Of a stretch of DNA of 64,000 nt, positions 45,888-57,606 are shown in pieces (position 1 is the stretch's first letter; every line of letters starts with the position of its first letter). The stretch is from assembly GCF_015706575.1 (NCBI RefSeq), contig NW_024037062.1, positions 1,856,811-1,920,810 of the forward strand, read 5' to 3'. Under the pieces are notes generated by a model. That model searched no databases and was not told the origin of the DNA. It worked only from the letters and a program-made list of their open reading frames with translations. Both the position numbers and the translations under genes were made by a program. The stretch is from Patiria miniata. Taxonomy: Eukaryota; Echinodermata; Asteroidea; Valvatida; Asterinidae.

Positions 45888-46150
45888 CCTCCAGAATCTT
45901 CCTGGCGGTTTTGGAGGCTTTTGGAGGATTGAGGATGACTAGTGTTTGAGAAACATGAGGAGTTTGGAGGATTGTGGATGAATGGTGTTGAAGCACATTC
46001 ATGGATTTTGGAGGATTGAGGATGAATGGTGTTTGAAGAGGAGGAGGATTTTGGAGGATTGAGGATGAATGCATTTTTTGAGGCAGGACTGTCTGATGAT
46101 TTTGAAGGATTGATGCACTGGGTATCCTAAATTTTGGAGGATTTTTTTTT
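45888..46150. repeat. ~62-bp tandem array containing TTTGGAGGATTGAGG
   Basis: Four to five units read TTTGGAGGATTGAGGATGAATGGTGTTTGAAGA with variable 15-20 bp links. Unit borders drift, so this is an old array. Same core as 41500-41830. Confidence 0.75.
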
Positions 46151-47591
46151 TAGGATGGTCCTAGCAAAGGGCCTAGGGGATTAGGGTGAATGTCAATTTT
46201 TGGAAAACAAATTAATTTGGTTCAAACAAACTCCTCGAGCTTCTGCATAATTTAGGTCAAAAATAATCTCGAATGTTGTGCCACGTCAGTGAAGCCTGCA
46301 TTTGATGTGCCATTCGATCCCTGAACAGTGGTAAATTCTTGAATATTCAGGATGGTTCCTAGAAAAATGCCAAGGGAAGTAAAGTTATTCATAAGCAAAT
46401 AAAGAGCTTAGCAGCGCCATGAAATTGAGCCCCGGATACTATTACCCAGAAAGATGCATGCATGCACATTTGGCACTTCAATCAATTGGCCGTGCAACTG
46501 ATACTGATGAACTGTATTCTCGGTAATGTCCAAGGTTAATATTAATATCCCAATAACCCCCTCATGAAATAATAACCAACCCTGTTCCCCCCCCCCCAAT
46601 GTAGCACCCCAGTAGACCACACGGTGATTCACTGAGCTAGGATTGTCTTCATCCCATAGCAATTGACCTGTCAGATAGGCCGCATGGTGTACAATGTAGG
46701 GCCATTAATAATTTTCCCTGGTATACGGCACGGGAGGCCAGCCAATCCCTGTGTACATTTCATGCATGTTTAATGGCGGGATAGCGGCGTTATGATGATG
46801 GGTTGTCATGCTGCACTCCGGTGAATTGGTCTCTGCATATTAAAGGTGCAGTCTAAGTTGCTCATTAATTAAAGGAGCAGTAGTGTTGTTGCAGTGGGAT
46901 GCAAAGCATGAAATTACTGTCGGACATTGGATATTTTCATAGCATTCCCCACGTTTTTGCTGAAGAAAACTGGAACTTTTCAGTTAAATGGATACATACA
47001 CTGTATGTGATGGCTGAGATTTTTTTCCCCAGCAGTTAACTTGTTGTGTGTAACTTCACACTAGCATTGATTTAGAAAGGTTGTTAGAAAAAAATACCGT
47101 TTAAATTTTCTGCCATAGTTTACTTGTTTTCTAAGGACTTTCTCTCCAAAAGGAGACAAATTACAGTCTACCTTGCCTCGCACCTTTCAAAAACAGATGA
47201 GTAATTAGAAAAAGAATGCATGGCCATTGGGATTTCGCCCATGTTTTCTTTTCCAATCTGCTTGGCTCAATATTGTTATTAATTTCCATCATTTTCTTGG
47301 GCCTGTCATATCTATAGCTGTCTTGTTTCAACACGGCTGCCCAGTAAACGTTTTATGTTCTGACAAGCGTGGATCAATGTCCATGTGTGTAGAAAGCTTG
47401 TGCACTGACCTGGGTTTGGTCAGTAATTATCGTGCCATTAGTGCTGCCAGTTGCATTTCTGTTGTGTGTGCACAGAAAATATTCACTTTGATTTCATACG
47501 ACAATCAGCTTCAATACTTGGATATAGATTGATCTATCTGCAAAGAAATTTTCGAAGAAAATATTTTTAAAATGACATAGCCTACATAAAG

Positions 47592-48400
47592 CAGGATTGA
47601 CTGGCTGTGACTGTTATAACTTGACACTGTGCTTTGACTGTAGGCGATTGATAAGACAGCTGTGCCATAACCAGTTTCCTGCTGACAAAATTTGACTAGT
47701 CAGAGTGCTTGCTTGAAATATACGTACAGTGGAACGCCGCTATACTGAACACTGCTTTACCTAAAATTCATCTATACCGAACATCATCCTTGGCTCCCGG
47801 TTTAATGTACAAAACGTACCGAACATTGTTGTTGAAAAAACAGATTAACAAAAAATCTACCGGTTGTACATGTATTAAACACTATTAGGGCCACTTTTAA
47901 TTCCCAAACATCAAACGACCCATAGTTACATTGTATTTGAATGTTGAAGAGCAATAGATGGCTATTATTTCCCCAAGGAATAGCAGGGAAAACCACCCGT
48001 TGCTAAAGTCTCCCAACGACTCCTCGTGCGACCGTGGGATGTGAAAAATGCCAGTTCACTTGGTTAAAAGATTGGCGTTTCAAAATCGCTATACCGAACG
48101 ATCGTTATTACAAACACTTTCTGTGGATCCCATGATGTTCGTTATAGCGGCGTTCCACTGTATTCTGACTGTTGGTGACTAGCCTGTGTTAAACGCATGG
48201 TGGGGAAAGTGATGGAATTTTCGACTGTCTGTGACTGTTCAAACATGATAGCACAATGTCTGCCATGCATGCACCCTCCTACTGTTTGATCAGTCACAGA
48301 CAGTCAAAAAAAATGTCCACTTCCACTGCCATGCATTTGTATACAGACTAGTACAAATAGTCGGATCACATTTCGTGTAAATAAAACACTGTGACTATAG
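47592..48400. mobile_element. CCYTCCT-ended MITE copy split by a pogo-like MITE, with an inverted fragment at its end
   Basis: The left part 47592-47724 (GATTGACTGGCTG-GACTG, TTTGACTGTAGGCGATTGATAAG, CAGCTGTGCC, AGAGTGCTTGCTTGAAATA) and right part 48163-48272 (CTGACTGTTGGTGACTAGCCTGTG) are one repeat interrupted at TA by 47727-48160. From 48273 the terminal block reappears in reverse (CCCTCCTACTGTTTGATCAGTC...CACTGCCATGCAT). Confidence 0.7.
47727..48160. mobile_element. pogo/Tigger-like MITE, 434 bp, TA target duplication
   Basis: Begins CAGTGGAACGCCGCTATAC and ends TATAGCGGCGTTCCACTG with TA at 47725-47726 and 48161-48162. Same family as the element at 28288 but twice as long, with no transposase frame. 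ACCGAAC/GTTCGGT-type words recur near both ends. Confidence 0.85.
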
Positions 48401-50469
48401 TCACATTCCATCAACAGACAAAAGAGGTAAGTGGTAGGTACAGCTGGCATGTCGATTACCTCCACCAGTCAAAGCATGACTACAGCGTATATCAAATAAG
48501 GGAGTTCTTAACTGTTAAATACAGTCACTTTATTAAGTTTGTTTGCTGTAATGGGGTACCTGAATTTGTCAGCCCGCGAGGGAGTGGTTTACAACATAAT
48601 ACAGTATGTACGTGTACACACAATTTATTCAATGCAAAAAGACGCAATTTTTTTAACAGCTTAAATGAGAATATGTGATTTGCATTGCTCTGTGGTTTGT
48701 TGTAACATCATGTAAAGTACTTTCATATAAATGGTTAACATAAACCTCCAAGGTTTGAAGCCACTTAGTGAAATTGGCCATTATCTTTGTTGCCCCCAAT
48801 CTAAAGAGCATCTCTTAAGACCAAAAAACCCTTACGTCTTCTCAAGAACATGGACTGCCATTAAAACTGTGTTATACAAAAAAACCTGCTTTATAGTGCT
48901 ACCTCTGTGTGCAATTTGCGCCGAGCACAAAGCAACTCATCCCCAGTCACAATTAGCATTGGCTAATGCCTCGGAAACCATTTGGAAGATGGTTTTTAAT
49001 TATTCAAGTCAACACTGGAGTAGCCACCGTGCATTCTATCGATCTAACGGTGACAAGTACAATGGAGATATTATGCAGATCAGACCGGAGCGCTCCCGTC
49101 ATGTTAAAGTGGTTGGTGTTCCGTTGGGAAATGCAGGAGATTTTTATTTTTGTTCTCCGCGCAGCATTCCTCAAGGGTTCTTGATAAGCATCAATCGGTT
49201 CCAAAAGCTATTTTTATATCGGCTCCACAGGTTTTTCTCGTAAACACAATTTCATCGTGCATAATAAAATAACATCAAAACAGAGATAGAATAAATTTTA
49301 ACCATCATCCAGCTTGAAAGTACTATAAATATTTATTCAAGCCAGCATTTTATCACACAATAATTTTTTGAAAATTGAGTGAAAACTATTGTGAAAAATA
49401 CTACTGAATATTTTAATATTACCATGTCATTGTGAAATGTACTCAAACCAAAATCATTTCTCGTAAGAATGAAAATAAAGCAACCCTGATATTCAAATGA
49501 GATAAAAATCAAAGGCTTGTACTTAATTGTCCAATAAAAAAAATTAAAATGATCGCAGTGATCCATTATGACAAATATGTGTTTCCCCGGTCCCACCGTG
49601 GATTGCAATCGATTTTGATGAGTCGGTCCCCTGTAGGTGAATGTGTGAATGTGACTGACAGCGACCGGTATACGGCGTGTGTGGGTACCGGGCACGGCCT
49701 GACCTTTTCACATTCTTGCGTCCAGTGATATGCCCGGGATAAATTCTTTAAATGATATTACTAATATTGCCGGGGTCCTGATCGCGCCTATTGCCGCCTA
49801 CTGTGTAGGGCTCACGAGTTTGTAAAAGGTCCATTACTGATGCATGTATATCACCTTACACTTGCTGTGTACAAATGCCTATAGTTATGCTACGTACGTG
49901 TACCTGTACATGTACATGTACAAGTAGTTTAATCAATCTGCTCTACATTAAGTGTATTTAATATTTACTATTCTGAAGGTAAAACCAGTTTGAAAATTTT
50001 TCATTTTTACCGGTGTTCTTAAAAATGGATGAATATAATTCAGGATTATCAGCAGTGTAAAAAATTGTGATAATTTTGACATGGAAAATCATTGCCGTGT
50101 GCAGGGTCGTTAGACATTTTGTTCATTACTAATACTATCAAATTTTGTTTTAAGGAAGACACTTTTTGTTGTTCCTGAGATGAGACTTTAGCCAAATAGC
50201 AAGTCAAGAGTGAGGCTACTACATATGTACAAATTGTGTTCAGTTGTAGGTTTTTGAAATCTAGATTTCAACCAAATGATGATCTCATTGATTTTTTTAT
50301 TTATCTGAAAGATTATGCTTTATGAGTTAACATAAGACTGGGCCATATGCTAGTGCTGCTGTATTGTACATGTTGCGCCTTAAATGCTGGGAAAATAGGA
50401 AAATAGACAATTTTCTGCACTAAAAATACATCCATACATGTATACACATCAGGTAGGGTTTGCTGCAAA

Positions 50470-51145
50470 AGATTTTTCTCAGTGGGAATTGAACCATTTT
50501 GGCATGAAGCAATACATGTACATGTACAATGTATTGTATTACAATGTAATACAAATGTATATCTTTATTGTCAAATCTATACCATTCTTGGCTACTGTGT
50601 ACTTGTACTGTCTGTAGCTGAAACTGTTTTCTCTGTGATTTTTTTCAGTGGGAATTGAACCTTTTTGGGATGAACCAATTACAGTGTATTGTATTACAAT
50701 GTAAATACAGTGTTATACAAATGTATATATCTTTATTGTCAAATCTATACTATTCTTGGCTACTGTGTACTTGTACTGTCTGTAGCTGAAACGGTTTTCT
50801 CTGTGGTTTTTTTTTTCAGTGGGAATTGAACCTTTTAGGGATGAACCAATTACATTGTATTGTATTACAATGTAAATACAGTGTTATACAAATGTATATC
50901 TTTATTGTCAAATCTATACTGTTCTTGGCTACTGTGTACTCTGTATTGTACTGTCTGCAGCTGAAACACCCATTTCTCTGTGATTTTTTCCACTGGGAAT
51001 TGATTTAGGTTTTTGGCATGAACCAATTACGGGGCCTACAAGTGTATTGGATTACAATGTAAATACTATGTAATACAAATGTATATCTTTATTGTTAAAT
51101 CTATACTGTTCTTGGCTACTGTGCACTGTCTGTAGCTGAAATGCT
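50470..51145 (+). repeat. ~170-bp tandem satellite, four full units
   Basis: Unit starts at 50480, 50646, 50817 and 50991 (periods 166, 171, 174). Each has CAGTGGGAATTGAACC, ATGAACCAATTAC, TTGTATTACAATGTAAATAC, ATACAAATGTATATCTTTATTGT, CTTGGCTACTGTGTAC and TGTAGCTGAAAC. A degraded fifth unit continues beyond the inserted MITE to about 51555. Confidence 0.92.
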
Positions 51146-51150
51146 CTTTT

Positions 51151-51431
51151 CATGGGCGTGGCGAGGGGGGGGTGAAGGGGGGGGGCACATGCCCCCCCCC
51201 CCCCCCGGAAAATGAAAAAAGAAAAGAAAATGAAAATGGGAAAAAAAGGAAAAAGAGGTGCGAAGCCATATTGCTGTTAATTTGATGGGGTGGGGGGGGG
51301 GGGGGAAGGCAAATGCTCCCCTGCTCACGCTCGGAAAAATGATAAATTGAGAATATAATGAAAAAGTTAAGGAATTTTGGGGAAAAATTTGCTTTGCCCC
51401 CCCCCCGGAAAAAATCCTGGCGACGCCCATG
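51151..51431. mobile_element. hAT-type MITE, 281 bp, perfect 8-bp target duplication
   Basis: The left end CATGGGCGTGGCGAGG and right end CTGGCGACGCCCATG form a 9-bp perfect (longer imperfect) inverted repeat. GCTCTTTT at 51143-51150 and 51432-51439 is an exact 8-bp target-site duplication, the hAT signature. The interior is mostly poly-G/poly-C and purine runs. It is inserted in the last unit of the satellite. Confidence 0.88.
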
Positions 51432-51994
51432 GCTCTTTTCTCTGTGATTTTCGCAGTTGCTGACATTGCTTTGATAGGATTATTGCATGTTCACAATGTA
51501 ATACAATCTTTATTATTATTGGCTACTGTGTGCAGTCCTTAGCTGAAGCGGTCTTGATTGCTAGATACATGTACATGTATGCATGATTTGGCATGGTTGG
51601 TGCCTATCACTCATTCCATCTTTGACCTGTCTAGAAGACGTAGTGTTTGCCTTTACCCTTAATGGAAGGGCCCATCTCCACTGATGGATATGCAAGCATT
51701 GCTGTTTTAATTAACTGAAGACAAAAAAAATCCAGCTTGAATGAAGGACTAGTCCTGAGTGTCATTGACAAAATATCTGCGACAGATCACAAGACAAAGT
51801 GCTCATCGCTGTGAAAATACAATTGTGGAGGGATTATTACATGTACATTGTAAGAGCGATGAATATAAAATTTGAATTTTGGGGAGAAGTATAGAGGCAG
51901 ATCGGGAAGCAGATTTGGGGGGGGGGGAGGGGAGTGATTTATTACATGTAAAACTAGAGTTTTTGTCAAGGCTTTCAAGATAGAGTATAAAAGT

Positions 51995-52260
51995 TGCAGC
52001 TATCCCAAAAGTAACTGTCAAAATTATTGTTGAAAAGCCTATTTGGTTTAAAGATAATAATGACACTAGACTCCCTGTTTAATGATTCTTTCTGGCATGC
52101 TGTCATTTTGAAGAAAGCAATAAAACAAGGTCATTCCCAAAGATGTGTCTAAGACACATTTCTGTTAGTAGTTCGTTTTGAATTCGGCAAAACCATGAAT
52201 GGGTGCGCGCAAGCATTGACATGATGTACATGCGCCCGCGATTGCTATAATTCATCTTGT
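51995..52260 (+). mobile_element. Third copy of the 12.25-kb repeat family, truncated
   Basis: Matches the 5' half of the 42.5-kb copy: GCAGCTATCC-AAAAGTAACTG, AATTATTGTTGAAAAG, CACTAGACTCCCTGTTTAATGATTC, CTGGCATGCTGTCATTTTGAAGAAAG, palindrome AGATGTGTCTAAGACACATTT, ATGAATGGGTGCGCGCAAGC. It stops near the PIF-like MITE at 52344. Confidence 0.7.
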
Positions 52261-52343
52261 CGCTTGTTTCACTCTGTGGAATTGCCATGGTTATTAATTA
52301 ATACAAGTCGTTTCCTCAGATATTAAAAAGAAAAACGAGTTTA

Positions 52344-52730
52344 GGCCAAAAAAAAAAATATTCGATCTCTGGTCAGACCAAAGTTCCGGAATTGACGCGG
52401 CCATGCGGCTTTTTTTTTTTTTTTTCAAGTTTGGATTGTACAGACAAGGTGGGGTACTATTTTGCTTTTTAGGTGTCCTCATGTACATTGGTGTCCTCCA
52501 TAATTTGCCTTGGTGCTTTCGATCATTTGCCTTGGTGCTTTCGATCATTTGCCTTGGTGCAATTTCCCATTCCTTGGTGCTCTTTGGTAAAAAAAAAATT
52601 GAGGAGGTGCGGAAATAGAGGGCGCTGTTGGAGCTACCGCGGAACATTTTGGAGAAAAAAAAAGATCGATGCCCATGATTAAAATCGACGCGCGCGCTGA
52701 CCAGAGACCGACTTATTTTTTTTTTTGGCC
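52344..52730. mobile_element. PIF/Harbinger-like MITE, 387 bp, TTA target duplication
   Basis: The left GGCCAAAAAAAAAAATATTCG...TCTCTGGTCAG and right CTGACCAGAGACCGACTTATTTTTTTTTTTGGCC are a ~35-bp inverted repeat, flanked by TTA at 52341-52343 and 52731-52733. Inside, 52500-52560 has three 20-bp copies of TGCCTTGGTGCTTTCGATCA type. Confidence 0.72.
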
Positions 52731-55446
52731 TTACATGTATTCCATACAATTTAGATTCCTGTAGGCGAATATGTATTCTGTTTAATTTGATGTTAATCAC
52801 GTCAGTTTGTTCTACCGGTACATTGCAATTTAATTTCCGTGTGACAAGATGTTTGGTAGTGGTACATTAGGACAACTGCAACATACTGATTGCCAGCGCA
52901 AGTCTCCATGTACACACATGCACATGTATGTACTTGCCTCGGTAATGCCTTAATTTGTTTTGCAAAGCACATGCACGTCTGAACTATTGTGTGCAGCCAC
53001 TGTGTATGACAAGTACGGGAGAAGTGTCATTAAAAAATCAAATCATGCGTGCAGATTGTAAACGTATCAAGACCGGCTAGCATGCTGTGATGACACATTT
53101 ACAAGGCCCCCCCCCCCCATCTTCCTTGCTGCTGTCCAAAACCGGCCTGTCGGAATCAGGAGTGGCTTATATTTGGCTCAGCCCATGTAAAGTGACCTAT
53201 TTCCAACTGACATGTTTTATTTATTCTCTTGTTCGGTCGCCGTCGGTGGCCGCGAAGGATGATTCGCCAAGATTCGCCCCGAGGTAGATGTGCATCATGT
53301 TCATAGGTCCGCAGCAAGATGAAAAATGGATTGGGCTCTTATTAATAATACTGCATAATATTTGTGCTAAGCCTTACAAGAGGGCTTGACATAAATTCGT
53401 ATATAGCGGGCTGAGCGCTTAACTTCAGCGGACCGTGTAAACTCCTTCCAGTTAAAACAATTTTGGTTGACGTTTGCTTGTACTTTACCTTCCAAAACAA
53501 AATATTCTGGTTGAAGGCCGGTAAGGGTTAATAGTATTAGACTTTAACCTTTAGAGAATTGTTAGAGAAAATTCTTCCAAATATTAGATAGGCCATGTTT
53601 TATGTGGTAATTTAATTTATGGGGTTATAATGAAAATATTGTAGATTTCTTTGTTCTTGGATCTTTATGAACATAACCAAGGGTTTATACCTAAAATAGC
53701 TAATATCACCTCTGAGCAAATAATTTTTCATTTTTCTTGCATTCATTTCAATTGCATCTCACATCTGAATGAAAGTAGTATTTTAACATTTAATGATGTA
53801 TTGAATATTCAAATATTCAAATTGGGCACAGCCTTACATAGTAGATCGCATAAAAAAATCAGGCTATATTGGACAAGTTGTAAAGTATGCTACAAGGCTA
53901 AATTGTTCATTACTTTTCCATTTCATTTTCAACCCAACACCGCATTTTGTGCCTGATTTCCTGAAAAGGTCAACCGTCCTTCATTAAATACACTTTTCAC
54001 TTGATTTCACTTGATCGTCAGTATCCGTGCACATTTTGTTTGCAACATTGGAACCGAGCGTTGCCCATATATTTGATGAGCATGCTCCGGGACGGTTGGG
54101 GCTACCAATCCACATGTACTTGTAAATCGATCAAGGACAATTTATGTACATAACCAGGGTCGTTAGTGTTATTGTTGTGTGCATCAAAGAATGATTTTTC
54201 TGACTGAACAGATCTGTAAACAATACAGGGAAATATAATGGAGAGTTGTATGCACTACTAAACTGCATACTGTACGTACTTGTACGGTATGTGTTCATTG
54301 CTTGTGCGTTTTGCTGCTTTATGGAGCAAAAGAGCATACTTGCTAATGCACCCGGGCTGTGCTTCCTGAGTAATAATTTATGCTTATTACATAAATAAGC
54401 ATTTACGTTGTACATGTACATGTATACTGTAGGCCATAATGGCTAGATAACCGGAGTCCTACAAGTGCATTGGGGATTAAGCAAAACTGAAGTGGTGTTG
54501 GGGAAAAAAACCCATTAATGGAGAGCTAGCATTAAATTTACATCCCAAGTTACATTGTAACATAAAACCAGAATCCAGCCAAAATTAGTAAGTGTGCATA
54601 GCAAATGTTGTACATTTTGGCTGGTGCATTTAGAAGGTATTTTTAACATTCAAAAATACAGGGTTATTTCCATTCAAGAATTTGTCATTTTTTTGGTAGC
54701 AAAACAATCAACTTTTAATATTGTTTTTATGCATGACAATTAACAAAAGATTTACAAGCCTTGAGGTGAAATGATGGAGTTACATGTATAAGGAATAACT
54801 TTATTTGCAGTTCTTATGAGAATCTTGCCCAATGGCTGAACCTTTGAGGGAAAATATCTTATACCCACAAGTTTACTTCAAATATTTTCTGCAGAATCCA
54901 GCCGTCATATCAAAAGTTACTGTACTTGCACTGACTGATTACGTACCATTATTCCATACACTAGCTTTACAAAAACCATTTGTGATTCCTTTCTGTGAGA
55001 TCCGCCGAAGAAACATGCCAGCTGACATTATTAGGACTAGACTGTATGGTACCGGTAGGAGTTACAGAAGTGCTGAACCCCTTAGTTCTCAGGGTTAATA
55101 TTACCACAGAGAAAGTACACTTACATGTACATACATGTAGTTGTGTTTATTGTAAAATTTACTCTACTGGTACACAATTTTCAAAATGTTTGGGTAGTGT
55201 CGCAGAGCGGACTCTTACGCCGCTCTACTCAGACCAAAAATCACGGAATAACTCAAAAGAACAGAGGACTCAACACAGGATTTATCAATCAAAATTAAAC
55301 CATTTATTACGAGTAAGATATAAACCAAAATTAAATTATTATACATACATCTGTTTGATTACCGGCCAAAATTATGTTCACAGTTTGTGTCCCCAGAATG
55401 TTTTAGTGTTCGCGTTACATTGCCTCATTACAAACAACATAATTCT

Positions 55447-55508
55447 GACACAGCTCTATTAATTACAATATAAGTATGACACAGCTCTATTAATTACAAT
55501 ATAAGTAT
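55447..55508. repeat. 31-bp tandem duplication
   Basis: GACACAGCTCTATTAATTAC and the following AATATAAGTAT occur at 55447 and 55478 without mismatch. Confidence 0.9.
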
Positions 55509-56279
55509 TTGGGTCCGGCTTGAGCGTTGCCGTGGGACGATTCCCCCTATGAACATCATGAGCTTCAGAACCCGGTCTGCTGCTTGGGTAGGCCCCCTAC
55601 GCACCGACCGTCAGAGAGTAGAGTTAGTACAATGTAACTTTAAACATGTACTATTGAGATGTGATGTACAACTTAACAGACCACAAATTCTGCTTTGCGG
55701 CCCTACAAGACAAGAAAAAAAAAAAGACACAGCTGAAATCTCAACTTCTCTTTACAAAACACCTGCTAACTTGATATTCAGATGCCCGGATTTAAAATGC
55801 ATTCATTCAAATTCATGGCCTACCCGCTGCAAACTTGATCCACGATCAGGCAACCGGACTCGGGCAAGGTGATTGGCATAGAACGAAAGGTTGGCTCCAG
55901 TTGTCAGGTGTCAAGTACAAGTACATGTGTGCATGTTCATGTAGATGTTTAAAATGTACATGTACATGTAGTCATGCTGGTGCTGCTACCGGTAAGCACC
56001 GAAATATCTACATGTACACGTACATGCTGAGTGCAGAAGAGTTTCACATTATAAAGGCCTTTTCACAATACTGTCTCGCCAGCCAACCCATGTCGGAAAT
56101 CCACAAGGGTCAACTGTAAAGTTAAACCGGGTCCCATCAGTCATTAATTAATTAATTAAAGGCGAAAATAAGTTCATACTTATACTGGGTGTAAATGGGT
56201 CAGCAGTAGCTTTGGGATTTTCTGCCCGGGCAGATCAGCTTCATCAAGCCTGGTCCCGACCAGAGTTGCACTCATGAGG

Positions 56280-56345
56280 GAGCTCTGTTAAGGGGAGGGG
56301 GGGGGGGGGGGAAGTGCCGCCCCTTGCTCCCCCCCCCCCCTCGCG
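56280..56345. repeat. Poly-G then poly-C pair
   Basis: AAGGGGAGGGGG... (about 20 G) and CTCCCCCCCCCCCCTCGCG enclose a short spacer, flanked by TTGCACTCATG and CATGTGAGTGCAA in inverted orientation. It is probably another decayed CGTCGCCCATG-ended MITE related to 51151-51431. Confidence 0.5.
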
Positions 56346-56824
56346 TCGCCCATGTGAGTGCAATATTATTGTATCCCCCGAAAAAAGGCCATCCAATAGT
56401 ATTATTTATATCAGGCTGACTTGACTCGCAAGAAACACAGTTCAAGACACTGTCTTCATTTCTCCTTTTTCGTCATTTAAAACTATTTGAAGCTGCCGTT
56501 GCTTTAACGTTTGCAAAGCATTCACAAATGGGAAACAGTGTCTGGACACCCATTTAATGTGGATGTCAAACATAGAACACCCTCTATGTAAACAGCAGGA
56601 CTGCCTACCCACATGTATATGTATACATAAAGGGTTGGGAAGCACAAACATGACTTTGACTTGCTTGTATTATTGAAAAAAAAATTATCTCAATGACATT
56701 TAGTTTAATCTGGCCCATCGTATACACTCTGCGGAGTTTTGAGTTCTGCAGTACCATCAGAAATCTGCAACATATAAATCTGGGACGAGTAGGCGTACAT
56801 TATTTGTTACAGATTTTATCCTAA

Positions 56825-57222
56825 CCCTCCTATGCAAACATTCATTCTGAGCTAAGTTGTCCTTGCAGTCAAATCGATCAAGTGACTGTTTTCAACAGTT
56901 AAAAGCTCCCAGCTTACCGGTAAGACATCTGCACTAGAAAGCAGGAGGTCGTGGGTTCGAGTCCCACCCGAGTGATTTTTTCCAACTTTCACTCGGGAGG
57001 TAACACACTGAGTATACAGTGTTTAAACGTCGATGAAAGGCAAAACCTAATTTGAGTGACTGTTTATGTTACTTGATACAGCTGTGCTTTGACTGCAGGT
57101 GATTGATAAGCCAGCTGTGCCTACATGTACCACTTGCCTGTTTTTGTCTGTTGACTGCATTTGACTTGTCACAGTGCTTGCTTGAAATAGGATCTGACTG
57201 TCAGTGACTAGCTTGTGGCTAT
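56825..57222 (+). mobile_element. CCYTCCT-ended MITE copy, interrupted by a tRNA-like insert
   Basis: CCCTCCTATGCAAACATTCATTCTG, AGTTGTCCTTGCAGTCAAATC and AAGTGACTGTTTTCAACAGTTAA match the 5' end of the 62.3-kb copy. The match resumes at GAGTGACTGTTTATGTTACTTGATACAGC and runs to GTGACTAGCTTGTGG. About 150 bp (56903-57050) between them is foreign. The 3' terminus is lost. Confidence 0.75.
56901..57050 (+). mobile_element. tRNA-derived SINE-like insert
   Basis: Has a perfect B box GGTTCGAGTCC (56954-56964) in a perfect T arm (GTGGG-TTCGAGT-CCCAC) and an anticodon-arm-like TCTGC-8 nt-GCAGG. The D arm is distorted into a CTTACCGGTAAG palindrome, and no 5' acceptor strand pairs with CCGAGTG. Instead CCCGAGTGA (56967-56975) pairs with TCACTCGGG at 56989-56997. 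This is a tRNA relic, not a functional tRNA. Confidence 0.5.
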
Positions 57223-57507
57223 TTAATGTTCATTGAGTATCCACAAAGTCTTTTAAAATTATTTTCACTTGGAAAGATGCTAGTTTGAAATATGGGGCAA
57301 TTAAGCAACATTCAGAATAGCTGTCCTGCACGTATTTATCCCAGTAGTCGTCTTACCACCCAAAACTACTTTGCCTATTACTTCCTGTATCGCCCGTGAA
57401 ACCTGACATGCCCATGAAGTGTGTGACGTGACGGCGTAGCCATCTACCACGCTATGGGCTCCGTTCACAAGTACCCCCTCAGCGGCACGAAAGGGAGAGT
57501 TGAGGGA

Positions 57508-57606
57508 GACCGTAGTCTGGTTCCCCGACCAAAAGATTCCGACTTTTGTTTCTGACGAATCTTAGATTCATCAGAAATAGATCTTTTGGTCTGGGAACCA
57601 GACTAG
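57508..57606. mobile_element. Short foldback, AGTCTGGTTCCC ends
   Basis: AGTCTGGTTCCCCGACCAAAAGAT and ATCTTTTGGTCTGGGAACCAGACT are inverted repeats of about 23 bp around a ~50-bp middle that itself contains ACGAATCTTAGATTCATC. Same terminus as at 7516-7593. Confidence 0.75.

Noticed and set aside
48731-49243. 170-codon ORF as a gene nested in the CaMKII intron
   Set aside because: No domain, biased composition or flanking signals; the length is within what chance allows in 64 kb over six frames.
50480-51140. CRISPR-like array
   Set aside because: Whole ~170-bp units repeat with no alternating unique spacers, and the sequence is clearly animal; it is a tandem satellite.
51116-51466. 116-codon minus-strand ORF with Gly and Pro runs
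   Set aside because: Produced by poly-G/poly-C inside a hAT MITE; similar artefacts at 15927-16133 and 38420-38662.
56901-56975. Functional tRNA gene
   Set aside because: The T arm is perfect, but the acceptor stem does not close and the D arm is distorted; better read as a tRNA-derived relic.
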